The notes under the pieces are model-generated. The model made no database searches and was not told the origin of the DNA. It saw only the letters and a list, made by a program, of their open reading frames with translations. The position numbers were made by a program, and so were the translations under genes. 32,006 nt of DNA from Pseudomonadota bacterium (lineage in GTDB: Bacteria; Pseudomonadota; Alphaproteobacteria; Rickettsiales; UBA3002). Shown here piece by piece: positions 1 to 8,457 of this stretch; position 1 is the first letter of the stretch; every line of letters begins with the position of its first letter. The stretch covers positions 1-32,006 of the forward strand of contig CAUJIC010000066.1 in the NCBI GenBank assembly GCA_963205305.1, in the 5' to 3' direction.

Positions 1-2057
1 CTACCATGATCAACGGCCTTGGTGTGCTTGGCTGGGGCGTAGGCGGCATCGAGGCCGAGGCAGCCATGCTCGGCCAGCCCGTTTCCATGCTGATTCCTGA
101 GGTGGTTGGCTTCAAACTCACAGGCAAGCTGCGCGAAGGGATGACCGCGACGGACTTGGTGCTCACTGTCACCAACATGCTGCGTAAAAAGGGCGTGGTG
201 GGTAAATTCGTCGAGTTCTATGGCGAGGGCTTGAACCACCTCCCACTGGCCGACCGCGCGACGATTGCCAACATGGCGCCTGAATATGGCGCAACCTGTG
301 GTATCTTCCCTATCGATGCTGAGACCATCAACTTCCTGAACGTGTCGGGGCGTGATGAGGCAACGATTGCACTGGTTGAGGCCTATGCCAAGCTGCAAGG
401 CATGTGGCGCGATGAAAACTATGCCGACCCAGTATTCACCGATACGCTGGAACTTGATATGGCCACCGTCGAGCCATCGCTCGCGGGGCCAAAACGCCCA
501 CAAGACCGCGTGAATTTGAGTGGTGCAAAAGAAGGCTTCGCGAAGGAACTGCCAACCTTGAACGCTGGCACGCTGCCTGCTGGTTCGGAAGTAGCTGTCG
601 CGGGTGCCGATTACAAACTGCAACATGGTAATGTGGTGCTTGCCGCCATCACCAGCTGCACCAACACCAGCAACCCTTATGTAATGATGGGTGCGGGTTT
701 GGTAGCTAAAAAAGCCGCCGCACTTGGCCTTAAAGCCAAGCCATGGGTTAAAACCTCCCTCGCCCCTGGTTCCAAAGTGGTGACGGAATACCTCAAAAAA
801 GCGGGCCTCGATAAAGCGCTCGACTCGCTTGGCTTCAACCTCGTGGGTTACGGCTGCACCACTTGCATCGGTAACTCGGGCCCCTTGGCCGAGGCGATTG
901 AAACCTCGATTAAAGATAACAACCTCGTGGTCGCATCGGTGCTTTCGGGTAACCGTAACTTCGAAGGCCGTGTGCACCCATTCATCCGCGCGAACTACCT
1001 CGCTAGCCCCCCACTGGTGGTGGCTTATGCGATTGCGGGTAGCATGAACATCGACATCACAAAAGACCCCATCGCCCAAACGGCGGATGGCAAGGATGTA
1101 TTCCTGAAAGACATTTGGCCAACCACGAAAGAAGTGGCCGATGCGGTTCACTCCGTGGTCACGCGTGAAATGTTCCTCGCTAAATATGCTGATGTATTCG
1201 CAGGCGAGAAAGAATGGCAGGCCATCAACGTGGGTGAAGGAAAAACCTATGGCTGGAGCGGCGCTTCGACCTATGTTCAGAACCCACCTTACTTTGAGGG
1301 CATGAAGCCACAAGTGGCCGAAGGCACCCTGAAGGACATTAAAAAAGCGAGCGTTCTGGCTGTGTTGGGCGATTCCATTACCACCGACCACATCTCGCCA
1401 GCGGGCAACATCAGCAAAACCTCGCCTGCTGCAAAATACCTGACCGATCACAAAGTCGTGGCCGCAGATTTCAACTCCTACGGTGCACGCCGTGGCAGCC
1501 ACGATGTGATGATGCGCGGCACCTATGCTAACACCCGCATTAAAAACGAAATGCTGGGCGGTAAAGAAGGCGGCTTCACCAAATATAAAGGCGAGGAAAT
1601 GGCCATCTATGATGCAGCCATGAAGTACAAAGCCGATGGCACGCCGCTCGTTATTTTTGCAGGCAAGGAATACGGCACAGGTTCGAGCCGTGACTGGGCA
1701 GCGAAGGGCACCTTCTTGCTTGGCGTAAAAGCTGTCATCACAGAAAGCTTCGAGCGTATTCACCGCAGCAACCTAGTGGGCATGGGCATTTTGCCACTCG
1801 TCTTCACCAACGGTGAAACCCGCCAAAGCCTTGGCCTAAAGGGTGACGAGCAAGTGGATATCGAGGGTGTTTCAAGCGGCCTCAAGCCACGTAAGGAGCT
1901 CGATTGCACCATCACCCGCGCCGATGGCTCGGTGGTCAAAACCAAACTTCTCTGCCGCATCGACACGGCCGATGAGTTGGAATACTACCGTCATGGTGGC
2001 ATCTTGCAGTATGTGATGCGCCAGATCATGAGCGCTGGCAGCAAGCAAGCGGCATAA
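1..2057 (+). CDS. acnA: Aconitate hydratase A, 5'-truncated by the window edge
   Basis: Aconitase interconverts citrate and isocitrate in the TCA cycle in the cytoplasm. The reading frame is already open at base 1; the codon before the first visible Met encodes Thr, matching the family's conserved [12 protein letters not shown] segment, so that Met is internal and roughly 200 N-terminal residues of a usual ~890 are missing. The visible part has the [4Fe-4S] cluster cysteines in SCTNTSNP and [13 protein letters not shown], and the C-terminal swivel domain with [13 protein letters not shown], the [15 protein letters not shown] segment and the [14 protein letters not shown] loop. The length and swivel order fit the AcnA/IRP1 class, not AcnB. 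It ends in TAA and is followed by a GC-rich stem-loop. Identification is secure; the start and promoter are outside the window. Confidence 0.97.
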   Translation, partial: TMINGLGVLGWGVGGIEAEAAMLGQPVSMLIPEVVGFKLTGKLREGMTATDLVLTVTNMLRKKGVVGKFVEFYGEGLNHLPLADRATIANMAPEYGATCGIFPIDAETINFLNVSGRDEATIALVEAYAKLQGMWRDENYADPVFTDTLELDMATVEPSLAGPKRPQDRVNLSGAKEGFAKELPTLNAGTLPAGSEVAVAGADYKLQHGNVVLAAITSCTNTSNPYVMMGAGLVAKKAAALGLKAKPWVKTSLAPGSKVVTEYLKKAGLDKALDSLGFNLVGYGCTTCIGNSGPLAEAIETSIKDNNLVVASVLSGNRNFEGRVHPFIRANYLASPPLVVAYAIAGSMNIDITKDPIAQTADGKDVFLKDIWPTTKEVADAVHSVVTREMFLAKYADVFAGEKEWQAINVGEGKTYGWSGASTYVQNPPYFEGMKPQVAEGTLKDIKKASVLAVLGDSITTDHISPAGNISKTSPAAKYLTDHKVVAADFNSYGARRGSHDVMMRGTYANTRIKNEMLGGKEGGFTKYKGEEMAIYDAAMKYKADGTPLVIFAGKEYGTGSSRDWAAKGTFLLGVKAVITESFERIHRSNLVGMGILPLVFTNGETRQSLGLKGDEQVDIEGVSSGLKPRKELDCTITRADGSVVKTKLLCRIDTADELEYYRHGGILQYVMRQIMSAGSKQAA

Positions 2058-2061
2058 AGAA

Positions 2062-2086
2062 TTGTAAGGGGGGCGACCCCTTACAA
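2062..2086 (+). terminator. Stem-loop after acnA (weak terminator or processing site)
   Basis: A perfect 10-bp inverted repeat (TTGTAAGGGG / CCCCTTACAA) with the 5-nt loop GGCGA starts 5 bases after the acnA stop. No T tract follows, only ATACTGAATAG and then the Shine-Dalgarno of the next gene. It may therefore act as a 3'-end stabiliser or partial attenuator rather than a strong intrinsic terminator. The stem is seen directly; its role is inferred. Confidence 0.5.
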
Positions 2087-2106
2087 ATACTGAATAGGAG
2101 GAATGG

Positions 2107-2478
2107 ATGACTGATCAATCGCCAAGTAATACACCTAATGCGGACGATAAATACGCGCCGGATAACGTCAGCCGTGTCATCATGCTACTCTATGGCAAAA
2201 TGGATCATGGGGGGCCATTCTGGTGCTATGTTGCAGTCAAGCCGTCGCAGTTCGACGCCTTCAAAGCGGCTGAGGCTGCGGGCAATATCGACCTCTATAA
2301 CTTCGAGGCGTTTGGCGAAGTGATTGTCTCGGCCGAAGGCCAAACCCCGCCCGAGGAAGTGACGCTCAAAGTTGCCGAAATGTATGGCGCAGATGCGAGT
2401 ACCTTCTTCCAGCCGATTGACCCGATGAGCGCGATTCAGCAAAAAATTGAGGAAATCAAAGCAAAAGATGGTCAATAA
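2107..2478 (+). CDS. Conserved small soluble protein of unknown function
   Basis: A 123-aa acidic protein with no signal peptide or membrane segment. A strong Shine-Dalgarno (AGGAGGA, 2097-2102) fixes the start. The first ~20 residues are polar and probably disordered. The middle contains VSRVIMLLYGKMDHGGPFW and an aromatic-rich stretch, followed by a helical tail (residues ~100-120) ending in a charged coil. I do not recognise the family. It lies 49 bases downstream of acnA on the same strand and overlaps the following lipoprotein gene by 11 bases, so the three may share a transcript if the stem-loop is leaky. Being a gene is well supported by the RBS and tight packing; function is unknown. 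Confidence 0.75.
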   Translation: MTDQSPSNTPNADDKYAPDNVSRVIMLLYGKMDHGGPFWCYVAVKPSQFDAFKAAEAAGNIDLYNFEAFGEVIVSAEGQTPPEEVTLKVAEMYGADASTFFQPIDPMSAIQQKIEEIKAKDGQ

Positions 2479-2689
2479 CCCCACCATACGGATGAATACT
2501 GCGCTAGGGCTTTTCGCCCTAGCTGTCTGTTTGTCGGCATGCGCTCCTACCCAAAACGCCAATGGCAAAAAGCTACAAACCATGACCTGCGCGGGTGAGC
2601 ACATCATCAGTTTTTACGAGCAGCGCGAATTCGATAAGAAATGTATCGCCTATATCGAGCGTATGCGAGATGCAGCACCTACGGAATAA
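2468..2689 (+). CDS. Small predicted lipoprotein
   Basis: A 73-aa protein with a short basic N-region, a hydrophobic stretch (LGLFALAVCL) and a canonical lipobox LSAC whose cysteine is residue 25 from the ATG at 2468. It should be lipidated and anchored in the envelope. The mature part is only ~49 residues and holds two further cysteines (in MTCAG and KKCIA) that could form a disulfide. Alternative starts are TTG at 2447 and ATG at 2492; the latter gives a more compact signal peptide, but neither late start has a clear RBS. The 11-bp overlap with the upstream gene suggests translational coupling. Its TAA abuts the addB stop on the other strand with no spacer. No specific family is recognised. 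Confidence 0.65.
   Translation: MVNNPTIRMNTALGLFALAVCLSACAPTQNANGKKLQTMTCAGEHIISFYEQREFDKKCIAYIERMRDAAPTE
2503..2523 (+). repeat. Perfect inverted repeat inside the lipoprotein signal sequence
   Basis: GCTAGGGC and GCCCTAGC form an 8-bp perfect stem with the 5-nt loop TTTTC. It lies within codons for the hydrophobic core of the lipoprotein signal peptide. The stem is seen directly; whether it affects translation or is accidental is unknown. Confidence 0.45.
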
Positions 2690-5485
2690 TTATCCTGCCC
2701 ACTCATCCCAACGGCTAATACCATCATAATCACCGCCAAAGCGGTCGTCGCCACCATTCGGGCGCGCAAGGAATGGTGTGGTTTCATCGAGCATGAGTGC
2801 AAGCGCACCACGTAATTTTTCTTCGATAGCAGCTACAGTATCAGCCGTCACTTGGGCAGAAGTGATGTGGCCATGGGTACCAAGCCTTGGCAGCGCCCAA
2901 TATTGCACTTCCTCAACCACTTCGCCCAGCAGCATACTATAGGCCAATAGCTGCGGCGCGCGCCCTTCCATAATTGCCTTCTCGCTGGGCGGCTCGCCCG
3001 TTTTATGGTCGATGATGGTGATGCCAGAGTTGCGCGTTTCAATACGGTCGATGCGGCCATGTAAGGTAATGGCTTCATTGCCAGAGAGTAGCAAGCTCTG
3101 CTCAATTGGCACCTCGCAGCGTACTTCGCGTAGCTGCTCGCGGCGCTCACCTTCAAGTTGATTTACATAACGCAAACCATTCAGCAGTCGCGTGCGCCAA
3201 AATATATCAATGCTTGGCCGCTCGGTTAATTCGCGTAACGCGCGTTCAGCCATCACTGCCAATTCGGCTTCTGTGGCGGGGCGTTTCTCAACGTCCCAAT
3301 GCTTGCTTAAGCCCTCCACTGCTTTATGGGTCAGGCTTCCAAAATCACTCGCTTCGGGGCTCGCGTCAATGTCATCCAGCTTGCGAAGCCCCAGCACATG
3401 CTTCGCATAGATATGGAAGGGGTCCGTGAATAATTTTTCAATATCGGTAACGGGCAAGCGCCGTGGCCGTTGTGCGCTTACTGGGGTTGGTGCGGCAGGT
3501 TTCTCGGGCGCATATTCCGCCGTCGCATAAAGCGCTTCCGCCCACGCAACGTATTCGTTTGCCGTTACCTCGCTCTCGTGAATGCCGTGGCTGGCCAGCA
3601 GCGTCACCATGCGCTCGATAAAGCGTGAACGGGTGGTTGGGCTTCCCCCTGCGCGGCACGGATAGGTAAGGAACACCTCGCCATGGCTGCCGAGCATCAG
3701 CACATCGTGCGCCATCAGGCTTACGCGCTCGGCTACATTCGGCAAGCCAAGCTGCTCGCTTGCCGCAAGGTTCAGCCATGGGTTGGGCTGGTAGGCGCTC
3801 GGCCATAACTCATCGACCATATTAGCAAAAATAACCCTATCAAAATGCTGTAACCGCGCTTCAACAGGGGTTAGCAGATGGATGCGCGGGTGGGTATTCA
3901 GCCCCGCATCGCGCCACGCGGTGGCAAGCCTATCGGCCAGCAGCGCTGCAAAATCGTTAATTGGCATCGCGCCAAAGCCATCGGCAAAGGTAATGGCTTC
4001 CAGTTCCGCCTCCACTGCCTCATGTGCTTGGGCGCTGCCTTTCACCCATGCGCCTAGCAATGCGCGGCAGGCTTCCACCCACCCACTGGCGCTGAATTGT
4101 TGCCCTGAAAGCTGATTGATCTGCTTAGCCAGCGCTGCCAGTGCGGCGTATTGCGGGTGATTTTTTAAGCTCGCATCGTGGCGCGGCAACTGCCCTGCGT
4201 AACTACGGTTCAGGCCGTGCCAGCCCTTCTCCAGCCCTTGCAGCAATTCGCGTTCAACACCCAGCGATGGGTGGTGCAGCAAACTACGCAACGGCAGTTG
4301 GCGCTCTGGCTCAAGAATGGCCGCAATCAGCGCACTCCACAGGCTGCCCGTTTGGGTGGTGGCTAGTGTGCCCGCATTCAAACGGTCGACAATAATGCCG
4401 TAACGTTTCATGTGGCTGGCTACTTGCGCCATCAGTTTTTCATCGGGGGTTATCAGCGCCACATGGTGATTGGGCTGCTCCAGCGCTTCACGTATCAGCA
4501 AGCTGATTACCCTTAACTCTTCCTCGGGCTGGGCGCATGGCACAAGCCGCAGCGATTGGTGGTTGGGCGGTGTGCGCGTTGCCCATGTTGGAATTAACTC
4601 GGCAGGCGTAAACGCTTCAAGCCACAAGCTGCGCGGTGTAGTGGCCAGTGGCGTCACATCCGCAGGGGTTAGCGGGAATAAATCCAGAAATTGTTTGAGG
4701 TGAAATAGCGGGTGTCCTGCCGCAATCAGGTTCCATTCTGCCACATCCATCGTGGGGTCGAGCGCGGGCAAAATCACTGCACCCTGCTCCATTTCAGCGA
4801 TGGTTTTTAGCAGCAGTGCGGTGGCGCTTTGGCTGGCGGTAGAACCTATAACCACCACGGGAAACGCGGGCGGGTGCACTGCCCAATGGGTGGCCAGTGC
4901 ATCCATCAGTCGCAATTCGCGCGCGGTGGTGGTGGTCACGCCCATCTCTTGTTCAATCATCGGCCATGTATCGGTGAGGATAGCAAGGAACGCCAGCGCA
5001 TCGCGCCAATGTTCAGCATAGTTTTGTGGCATCAGTGCCAACAGCTGCTCTTGCGTCATCACCACCCCTGCCCGCGCGGCATTTTCCTGCAGCTCCATCA
5101 GGGCATCGGCCATGGTGATGGCATAATCGAGCGTGACATGGGGGCGATGCTTGCGCTCGAAAATCGCCACTTGTTGGCTGAGGATGTAGCGCTGTTGAGC
5201 CAACGGCATGGCAGGCGGAATAGTATCGAGCACTTCGAACGCGGCATCGCCCATCAGGGTCAGCAGCTCGTTACCAATATCGGCAAGTGGCACCATGCGT
5301 GGCATCAGCGAGGCTTTGCCCGATAATTCAGCCGCAAATGCTTCGCGCATCACTGCCACACTGCGGCGGTTGGGCACAAAAATGACAATCCGCGCCAGTG
5401 CTTCGGGTGTGTAGCGCGCAAGCAGGTGCGCCGCCGCAAGGCGCGCGACCGATTCTCCAGCAGGTACAGTAAAAAGTGCGGGCAT
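2690..5485 (-). CDS. addB: Double-strand break repair protein AddB
   Basis: AddB is the second subunit of the AddAB helicase-nuclease, which resects double-strand breaks up to a Chi-like site for RecA loading. The 931-aa protein starts MPALFTVPAGES and has the helicase-like N-terminal segment with FVPNRRSVAVMREAF, an inactivated helicase core as usual in AddB, and a C-terminal PD-(D/E)XK nuclease domain (HKAVEGLSKHW, GRIDRIE, IIDHKTGEPP, PQLLAYSMLL). The IIDHKTG motif carries the catalytic Asp and Lys. The length is close to other alphaproteobacterial AddB proteins (~1000 aa). It lies downstream of the 391-aa unknown gene with a 20-bp gap. AddA, which usually follows AddB, is not adjacent: the next locus is a convergent lipoprotein gene. 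Confidence 0.93.
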   Translation of the reverse strand: MPALFTVPAGESVARLAAAHLLARYTPEALARIVIFVPNRRSVAVMREAFAAELSGKASLMPRMVPLADIGNELLTLMGDAAFEVLDTIPPAMPLAQQRYILSQQVAIFERKHRPHVTLDYAITMADALMELQENAARAGVVMTQEQLLALMPQNYAEHWRDALAFLAILTDTWPMIEQEMGVTTTTARELRLMDALATHWAVHPPAFPVVVIGSTASQSATALLLKTIAEMEQGAVILPALDPTMDVAEWNLIAAGHPLFHLKQFLDLFPLTPADVTPLATTPRSLWLEAFTPAELIPTWATRTPPNHQSLRLVPCAQPEEELRVISLLIREALEQPNHHVALITPDEKLMAQVASHMKRYGIIVDRLNAGTLATTQTGSLWSALIAAILEPERQLPLRSLLHHPSLGVERELLQGLEKGWHGLNRSYAGQLPRHDASLKNHPQYAALAALAKQINQLSGQQFSASGWVEACRALLGAWVKGSAQAHEAVEAELEAITFADGFGAMPINDFAALLADRLATAWRDAGLNTHPRIHLLTPVEARLQHFDRVIFANMVDELWPSAYQPNPWLNLAASEQLGLPNVAERVSLMAHDVLMLGSHGEVFLTYPCRAGGSPTTRSRFIERMVTLLASHGIHESEVTANEYVAWAEALYATAEYAPEKPAAPTPVSAQRPRRLPVTDIEKLFTDPFHIYAKHVLGLRKLDDIDASPEASDFGSLTHKAVEGLSKHWDVEKRPATEAELAVMAERALRELTERPSIDIFWRTRLLNGLRYVNQLEGERREQLREVRCEVPIEQSLLLSGNEAITLHGRIDRIETRNSGITIIDHKTGEPPSEKAIMEGRAPQLLAYSMLLGEVVEEVQYWALPRLGTHGHITSAQVTADTVAAIEEKLRGALALMLDETTPFLARPNGGDDRFGGDYDGISRWDEWAG

Positions 5486-5493
5486 TAAGGCAC

Positions 5494-5510
5494 CCTAGCA
5501 GTTGCCTAGG
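5494..5510. repeat. CTAG-bounded inverted repeat between addB and the upstream gene
   Basis: CCTAG (5494-5498) and CTAGG (5506-5510) flank CAGTTGC. The repeat occupies most of the short gap before addB and includes the stop codon of the upstream gene. A similar motif, CCTAGTTGCTAGG, occurs between rpoZ and rsh. The function is unknown and the arms are short. Confidence 0.35.
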
Positions 5511-6681
5511 CTTTCGCAATACCCGTCAGTTTCTTGCTTAGCTCTTCTTCTAAGCGCGAGCGAATCTCGACGCGGTGATCGGGGCGCAATTTGTAGCGCA
5601 TGGCCAGTGTGCGGTAATCTTCATCGGTCAGCGGTAATTCAAAAATCACCTCATCCGACATGGCTGATTGAAGCCCCAGCATATCGCGCAGCACATCACG
5701 CACACGCACGTTGCGCAGCATGGCCACCTCAATCAATCCTCGGGCGGCGGCAATGCCCACGCGCACGCGCTCGGCTTCGGGCGGAATCACATTATCAAGC
5801 GAGAGATAGTTGCTCTCGCGATTGAGTAAAAACGCGGGCAAATCGGTTGGCTCGTCGTCTTGCGGGTTCATCGCAGCAGGTGTGCGCTCGATATGGATCT
5901 GCGGCAGCGGCTCATCCAATCGGCGGAAATCCATGCGCTGCTTGGGGTGCGCTTGCGGTGTGGTCAACGCCGGCTCCTTGAAAAGCGGCACATCATCGTT
6001 CGCGGGAACGGCCTTCTTAGCTGCTGGTGTTGGCTCTGGCGCACGCGCCTCATCCACCGCTACAATATCCTCGATGGGGCGATATACGGTGATGAAGAAG
6101 CGGTTCTCGCCGCTGGCATCTTCGTGCTCAATTTCAAGCGCCTTGTCGCCGGCTTCCGTCACCAGCAAGCTGTAATGAATCATGTGCGCCAAACGAGGCG
6201 ACTCGGCGGGTGCAATGCTGCCTTCTACCCAATCAACCGTTTTGGAATAACGCGCACCTGCCCACTCGCCCTCAACAGCTAAATCGGCCTTGCAGCGGAT
6301 AGATTTGGCACTGCTGGCTTCGGTGAAGAATCCCAACGCATCGCGGCCGAACCAGCTTTCCTGTTCCGCCTCGTTCAGTAGCCGCGAGATACCGAGATAC
6401 TGGCCTTGGTCATCCTCGGCGATGGTGAGGTAGAAATGCTTCGCGCCACCGATTTGCAGCTGATAGCTTTTCATGAGGTCGTTGCCGAAGCGGTATTGGC
6501 GCGCGGCAACCACCAGCGCCTCTGCACCCGTAAACGGCGCAAGTGGGCATCGTGATGCAAAGCGAACCACTTTACCCACGGACATATCAGCCGACGAAAA
6601 TTGCTGCTTACGCAGCGGCACCGAGGGAGGCGACGCCATCTCCTCGCTTCCGCCGAGTATTTTCTGTAGGTTCGTCCACAT
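5506..6681 (-). CDS. Uncharacterised 391-aa protein behind a CtrA-type promoter
   Basis: I do not recognise the family. The protein is soluble, with no signal peptide or membrane helix. An N-terminal globular region (~1-215) is rich in aromatic and beta-like segments (PLAPFTGAEALVVAARQYRF, HFYLTIAEDDQGQYLGISRL). A Pro/Ala/Asp linker (~215-290) looks disordered. A C-terminal domain of ~100 residues (VRVGIAAARGLIEVAMLRN, EVIFELPLTDEDYRTLAMRY) ends in a basic helix. I chose ATG 6681; TTG at 6687 and a later ATG before ASPPSV are alternatives. There is no Shine-Dalgarno, but TATAAT lies 10 nt upstream and a perfect GTTAA-N7-TTAAC box covers the -35 region, so it is probably a CtrA-controlled, leaderless gene. 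addB follows after 20 bp. Confidence 0.8.
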   Translation of the reverse strand: MWTNLQKILGGSEEMASPPSVPLRKQQFSSADMSVGKVVRFASRCPLAPFTGAEALVVAARQYRFGNDLMKSYQLQIGGAKHFYLTIAEDDQGQYLGISRLLNEAEQESWFGRDALGFFTEASSAKSIRCKADLAVEGEWAGARYSKTVDWVEGSIAPAESPRLAHMIHYSLLVTEAGDKALEIEHEDASGENRFFITVYRPIEDIVAVDEARAPEPTPAAKKAVPANDDVPLFKEPALTTPQAHPKQRMDFRRLDEPLPQIHIERTPAAMNPQDDEPTDLPAFLLNRESNYLSLDNVIPPEAERVRVGIAAARGLIEVAMLRNVRVRDVLRDMLGLQSAMSDEVIFELPLTDEDYRTLAMRYKLRPDHRVEIRSRLEEELSKKLTGIAKA

Positions 6682-6691
6682 CACCAAGCCG

Positions 6692-6724
6692 ATTATACGT
6701 TGAGGGGGTTAAGTATTCATTAAC
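6692..6724 (-). promoter_or_regulatory. CtrA-type box with TATAAT -10 for the 391-aa gene
   Basis: On the minus strand TATAAT occupies 6697-6692. Upstream of it, 6708-6724 reads GTTAAGTATTCATTAAC, a palindromic match on both strands to the alphaproteobacterial CtrA consensus TTAA-N7-TTAAC. If transcription starts near 6685, the box centre is near -31, the usual position in CtrA-activated promoters, and no separate good -35 hexamer is present. The start codon at 6681 leaves almost no leader. The match is seen directly; binding by CtrA is inferred. Confidence 0.6.
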
Positions 6725-6750
6725 CACTCTAAAGACAAGCGCGAAACGCA

Positions 6751-7236
6751 CTATTTCTTCATCAATCTTCCCTGCTCACGTTTCCAATCACGGGTTTTGA
6801 TAACCTCCCGTTTTTCATGCTGTTTTTTGCCTCGGGCTACGGCAATGGCAATTTTAGCATAGCCACGGGCGTTAAAGTACAGCTCCAGTGGAATAAGTGT
6901 TGTGCCTCTGACCTTTAGCTCGCCTATTAACTTTTTGATTTGACGTTCATTCAACAATAGCTTACGGCCACGGTTGGGTTCATGGTTATTACGGTTGCCA
7001 TGGCTATATTCAGGGATATGGGCATTCCATAGCCAAATTTCCCCCTGCTTATGGCTGGCATACGAATCCGCAATATTGGCGCGTCCAAGACGCAGCGACT
7101 TCACTTCGGTGCCCACCAACACCAGTCCCGCCTCGAACACTTCCTCGATAGCATACTCGAACCGCGCACGGCGATTCACGGCGACAGATTTCTTTGCCGC
7201 TTCGCGTTTCGTGGCGGCTGTTTTCTTCTCGGTCAT
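6751..7236 (-). CDS. smpB: SsrA-binding protein SmpB
   Basis: SmpB binds tmRNA and the ribosome in trans-translation, rescuing stalled ribosomes and tagging truncated proteins. The 161-aa protein has a Lys/Ala-rich N-terminal extension and then the family core: [28 protein letters not shown], the NIADSYA segment, [22 protein letters not shown], and the basic C-terminal tail with [12 protein letters not shown] that enters the decoding site. It follows dapA with only 2 bases between stop and start and has no RBS of its own, so it is probably translationally coupled to dapA, an arrangement common in alphaproteobacteria. No tmRNA gene was recognised in the window. Confidence 0.97.
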   Translation of the reverse strand: MTEKKTAATKREAAKKSVAVNRRARFEYAIEEVFEAGLVLVGTEVKSLRLGRANIADSYASHKQGEIWLWNAHIPEYSHGNRNNHEPNRGRKLLLNERQIKKLIGELKVRGTTLIPLELYFNARGYAKIAIAVARGKKQHEKREVIKTRDWKREQGRLMKK

Positions 7237-7238
7237 GG

Positions 7239-8126
7239 CTAGATGAGCTTCAGCCCGGCCATCGCGGCGCGTACGGTGGCTTGGGTTTCCGTCGTTGGGG
7301 TGACCAAAGGCAGACGCATGGAACCGTCCGATTTACCGATGAGGCTCGATGCAAACTTCACGGGCATGGGGTTGGTTTCCACAAACATGGCAGCAATAAG
7401 TGGCACTAATTTGGCGTGCAAATCGCGCGCTTCGGTGTGGTTGCCGGCAAGGCTAAGCTCTTGAATCTGTGCAGTCAATTTCGGCGCAAGGTTGGAAACA
7501 ACCGAGATAACCCCTCGCCCGCCCATGGCGTTGAACCCAACTGGGGTCATATCCTCGCCCGAGAACTGCACAAGGCGATCGCCCACCAAGTGGCGCAGCG
7601 TGGCCACGCGTGCCAAATCACCCGTGGCATCTTTAATGCCTGCGATATTTTTAATTTCCGCAAGGCGCGCCAATGTCGCATCGGTCATGTTAACGACCGA
7701 GCGGCCAGGAATATTATAGATGAAAATTGGCAAGCTGGTCGCGGCGGCCACGGCCTTAAAGTGCTGGTAGAGCCCCTCCTGCGTGGGCTTGTTGTAATAG
7801 GGTGCCACTACCAATGCGGCATCTGCACCCACTTTTTCGGCGTGCTTGGTATATTCAATCGCTTCAGCCGTGCTGTTGCTGCCTGTGCCCGCCATCACTT
7901 TCACGCGGCCTTTGGCCACTTTCACGGCGCGAGCAATCACATCACCATGCTCGGCTGGGTTCAAGGTGGGTGATTCGCCCGTGGTGCCGCACGGCACAAG
8001 CCCATGCACACCCTCGGCAATTTGCCATTCCACGAACGATTCGAACGCAGCCACATCCACCTCACCCGCCTTAAATGGGGTGATGAGTGCGGTGTAACAG
8101 CCGAAAAACTGAGAAAAATTGCTCAT
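7239..8126 (-). CDS. dapA: 4-hydroxy-tetrahydrodipicolinate synthase
   Basis: DapA condenses pyruvate with aspartate semialdehyde, the first step specific to lysine and meso-diaminopimelate synthesis. The 295-aa protein is a standard (beta/alpha)8 lyase: [10 protein letters not shown] with the catalytic Thr48/Thr49, Tyr137 in IYNIPGRS, Schiff-base Lys165 in [10 protein letters not shown], and the [13 protein letters not shown] pyruvate-binding region. Start ATG 8126 is chosen because it places [10 protein letters not shown] at the normal distance from the N-terminus; an in-frame TTG at 8156 would add 10 unusual residues. There is no Shine-Dalgarno; a TTGACC-N16-TTAACT promoter ends 9 nt before the ATG. 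smpB follows in the same operon. Confidence 0.97.
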   Translation of the reverse strand: MSNFSQFFGCYTALITPFKAGEVDVAAFESFVEWQIAEGVHGLVPCGTTGESPTLNPAEHGDVIARAVKVAKGRVKVMAGTGSNSTAEAIEYTKHAEKVGADAALVVAPYYNKPTQEGLYQHFKAVAAATSLPIFIYNIPGRSVVNMTDATLARLAEIKNIAGIKDATGDLARVATLRHLVGDRLVQFSGEDMTPVGFNAMGGRGVISVVSNLAPKLTAQIQELSLAGNHTEARDLHAKLVPLIAAMFVETNPMPVKFASSLIGKSDGSMRLPLVTPTTETQATVRAAMAGLKLI

Positions 8127-8135
8127 GAGCACAGG

Positions 8136-8163
8136 AGTTAATGGGAATTTGCGCAAAGGTCAA
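8136..8163 (-). promoter_or_regulatory. Candidate promoter of dapA-smpB
   Basis: On the minus strand TTGACC (8163-8158, 5/6 to the -35 consensus) is separated by 16 nt from TTAACT (8141-8136, a weak -10). The -10 ends 9 nt before the dapA ATG, and no Shine-Dalgarno lies between them, which suggests a leaderless or near-leaderless transcript. Confidence 0.35.
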
Positions 8164-8172
8164 TCACGGCGC

Positions 8173-8201
8173 TTGCATTTTGTTTAAGTTACGGTGATAA
8201 G
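8173..8201 (+). promoter_or_regulatory. Candidate promoter of tRNA-Pro
   Basis: TTGCAT (8173-8178), a 17-nt spacer, and GATAAG (8196-8201). Initiation about 7 nt later would fall a few bases before the mature tRNA 5' end at 8212. The hexamers are imperfect but spacing and position fit. Confidence 0.35.
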
Positions 8202-8211
8202 AACCGCCTGT

Positions 8212-8285
<74 letters not shown>

Positions 8286-8288
<3 letters not shown>

Positions 8289-8325
8289 ATAAAAAAGGCA
8301 CCCATAGCGGTGCCTTTTTTATTGG
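8286..8325. terminator. Bidirectional intrinsic terminator (tRNA-Pro and kdsA operon)
   Basis: A perfect 17-bp inverted repeat (8286-8302 with 8309-8325) around the 6-nt loop CATAGC. The core is GGCACC/GGTGCC flanked by A6 and T6 tracts, so it works as a terminator in both directions. The left arm includes the encoded CCA of tRNA-Pro. On the minus strand it is the first good terminator after kdsA. Confidence 0.9.
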
Positions 8326-8343
8326 CTTGGACACACAGTTTAT

Positions 8344-8429
8344 CTGCGAAGCAGGTTCACAAAATGCCAGCAGGCATTTTGGATTCCGAGTATAACGAAG
8401 AACCCGCGAGGGTGAGGGTCAGTAGACCC
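8344..8429. repeat. Cluster of four short hairpins between tRNA-Pro and kdsA
   Basis: Four inverted repeats lie in 86 bp: CTGC-GAA-GCAG (8344-8354), CAAAATGCC-AGCA-GGCATTTTG (8360-8381), ACCC-GCGA-GGGT (8402-8413) and GGGTC-AGTA-GACCC (8416-8429). On the minus strand they would form the 3' UTR of kdsA before the shared terminator. The density and modular form resemble dispersed palindromic elements, but I see no second copy in this window. No gene is apparent from 8326 to 8457. Confidence 0.5.
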
Positions 8430-8457
8430 GAATCAAATCCTGCATTTTACAGCAAGC

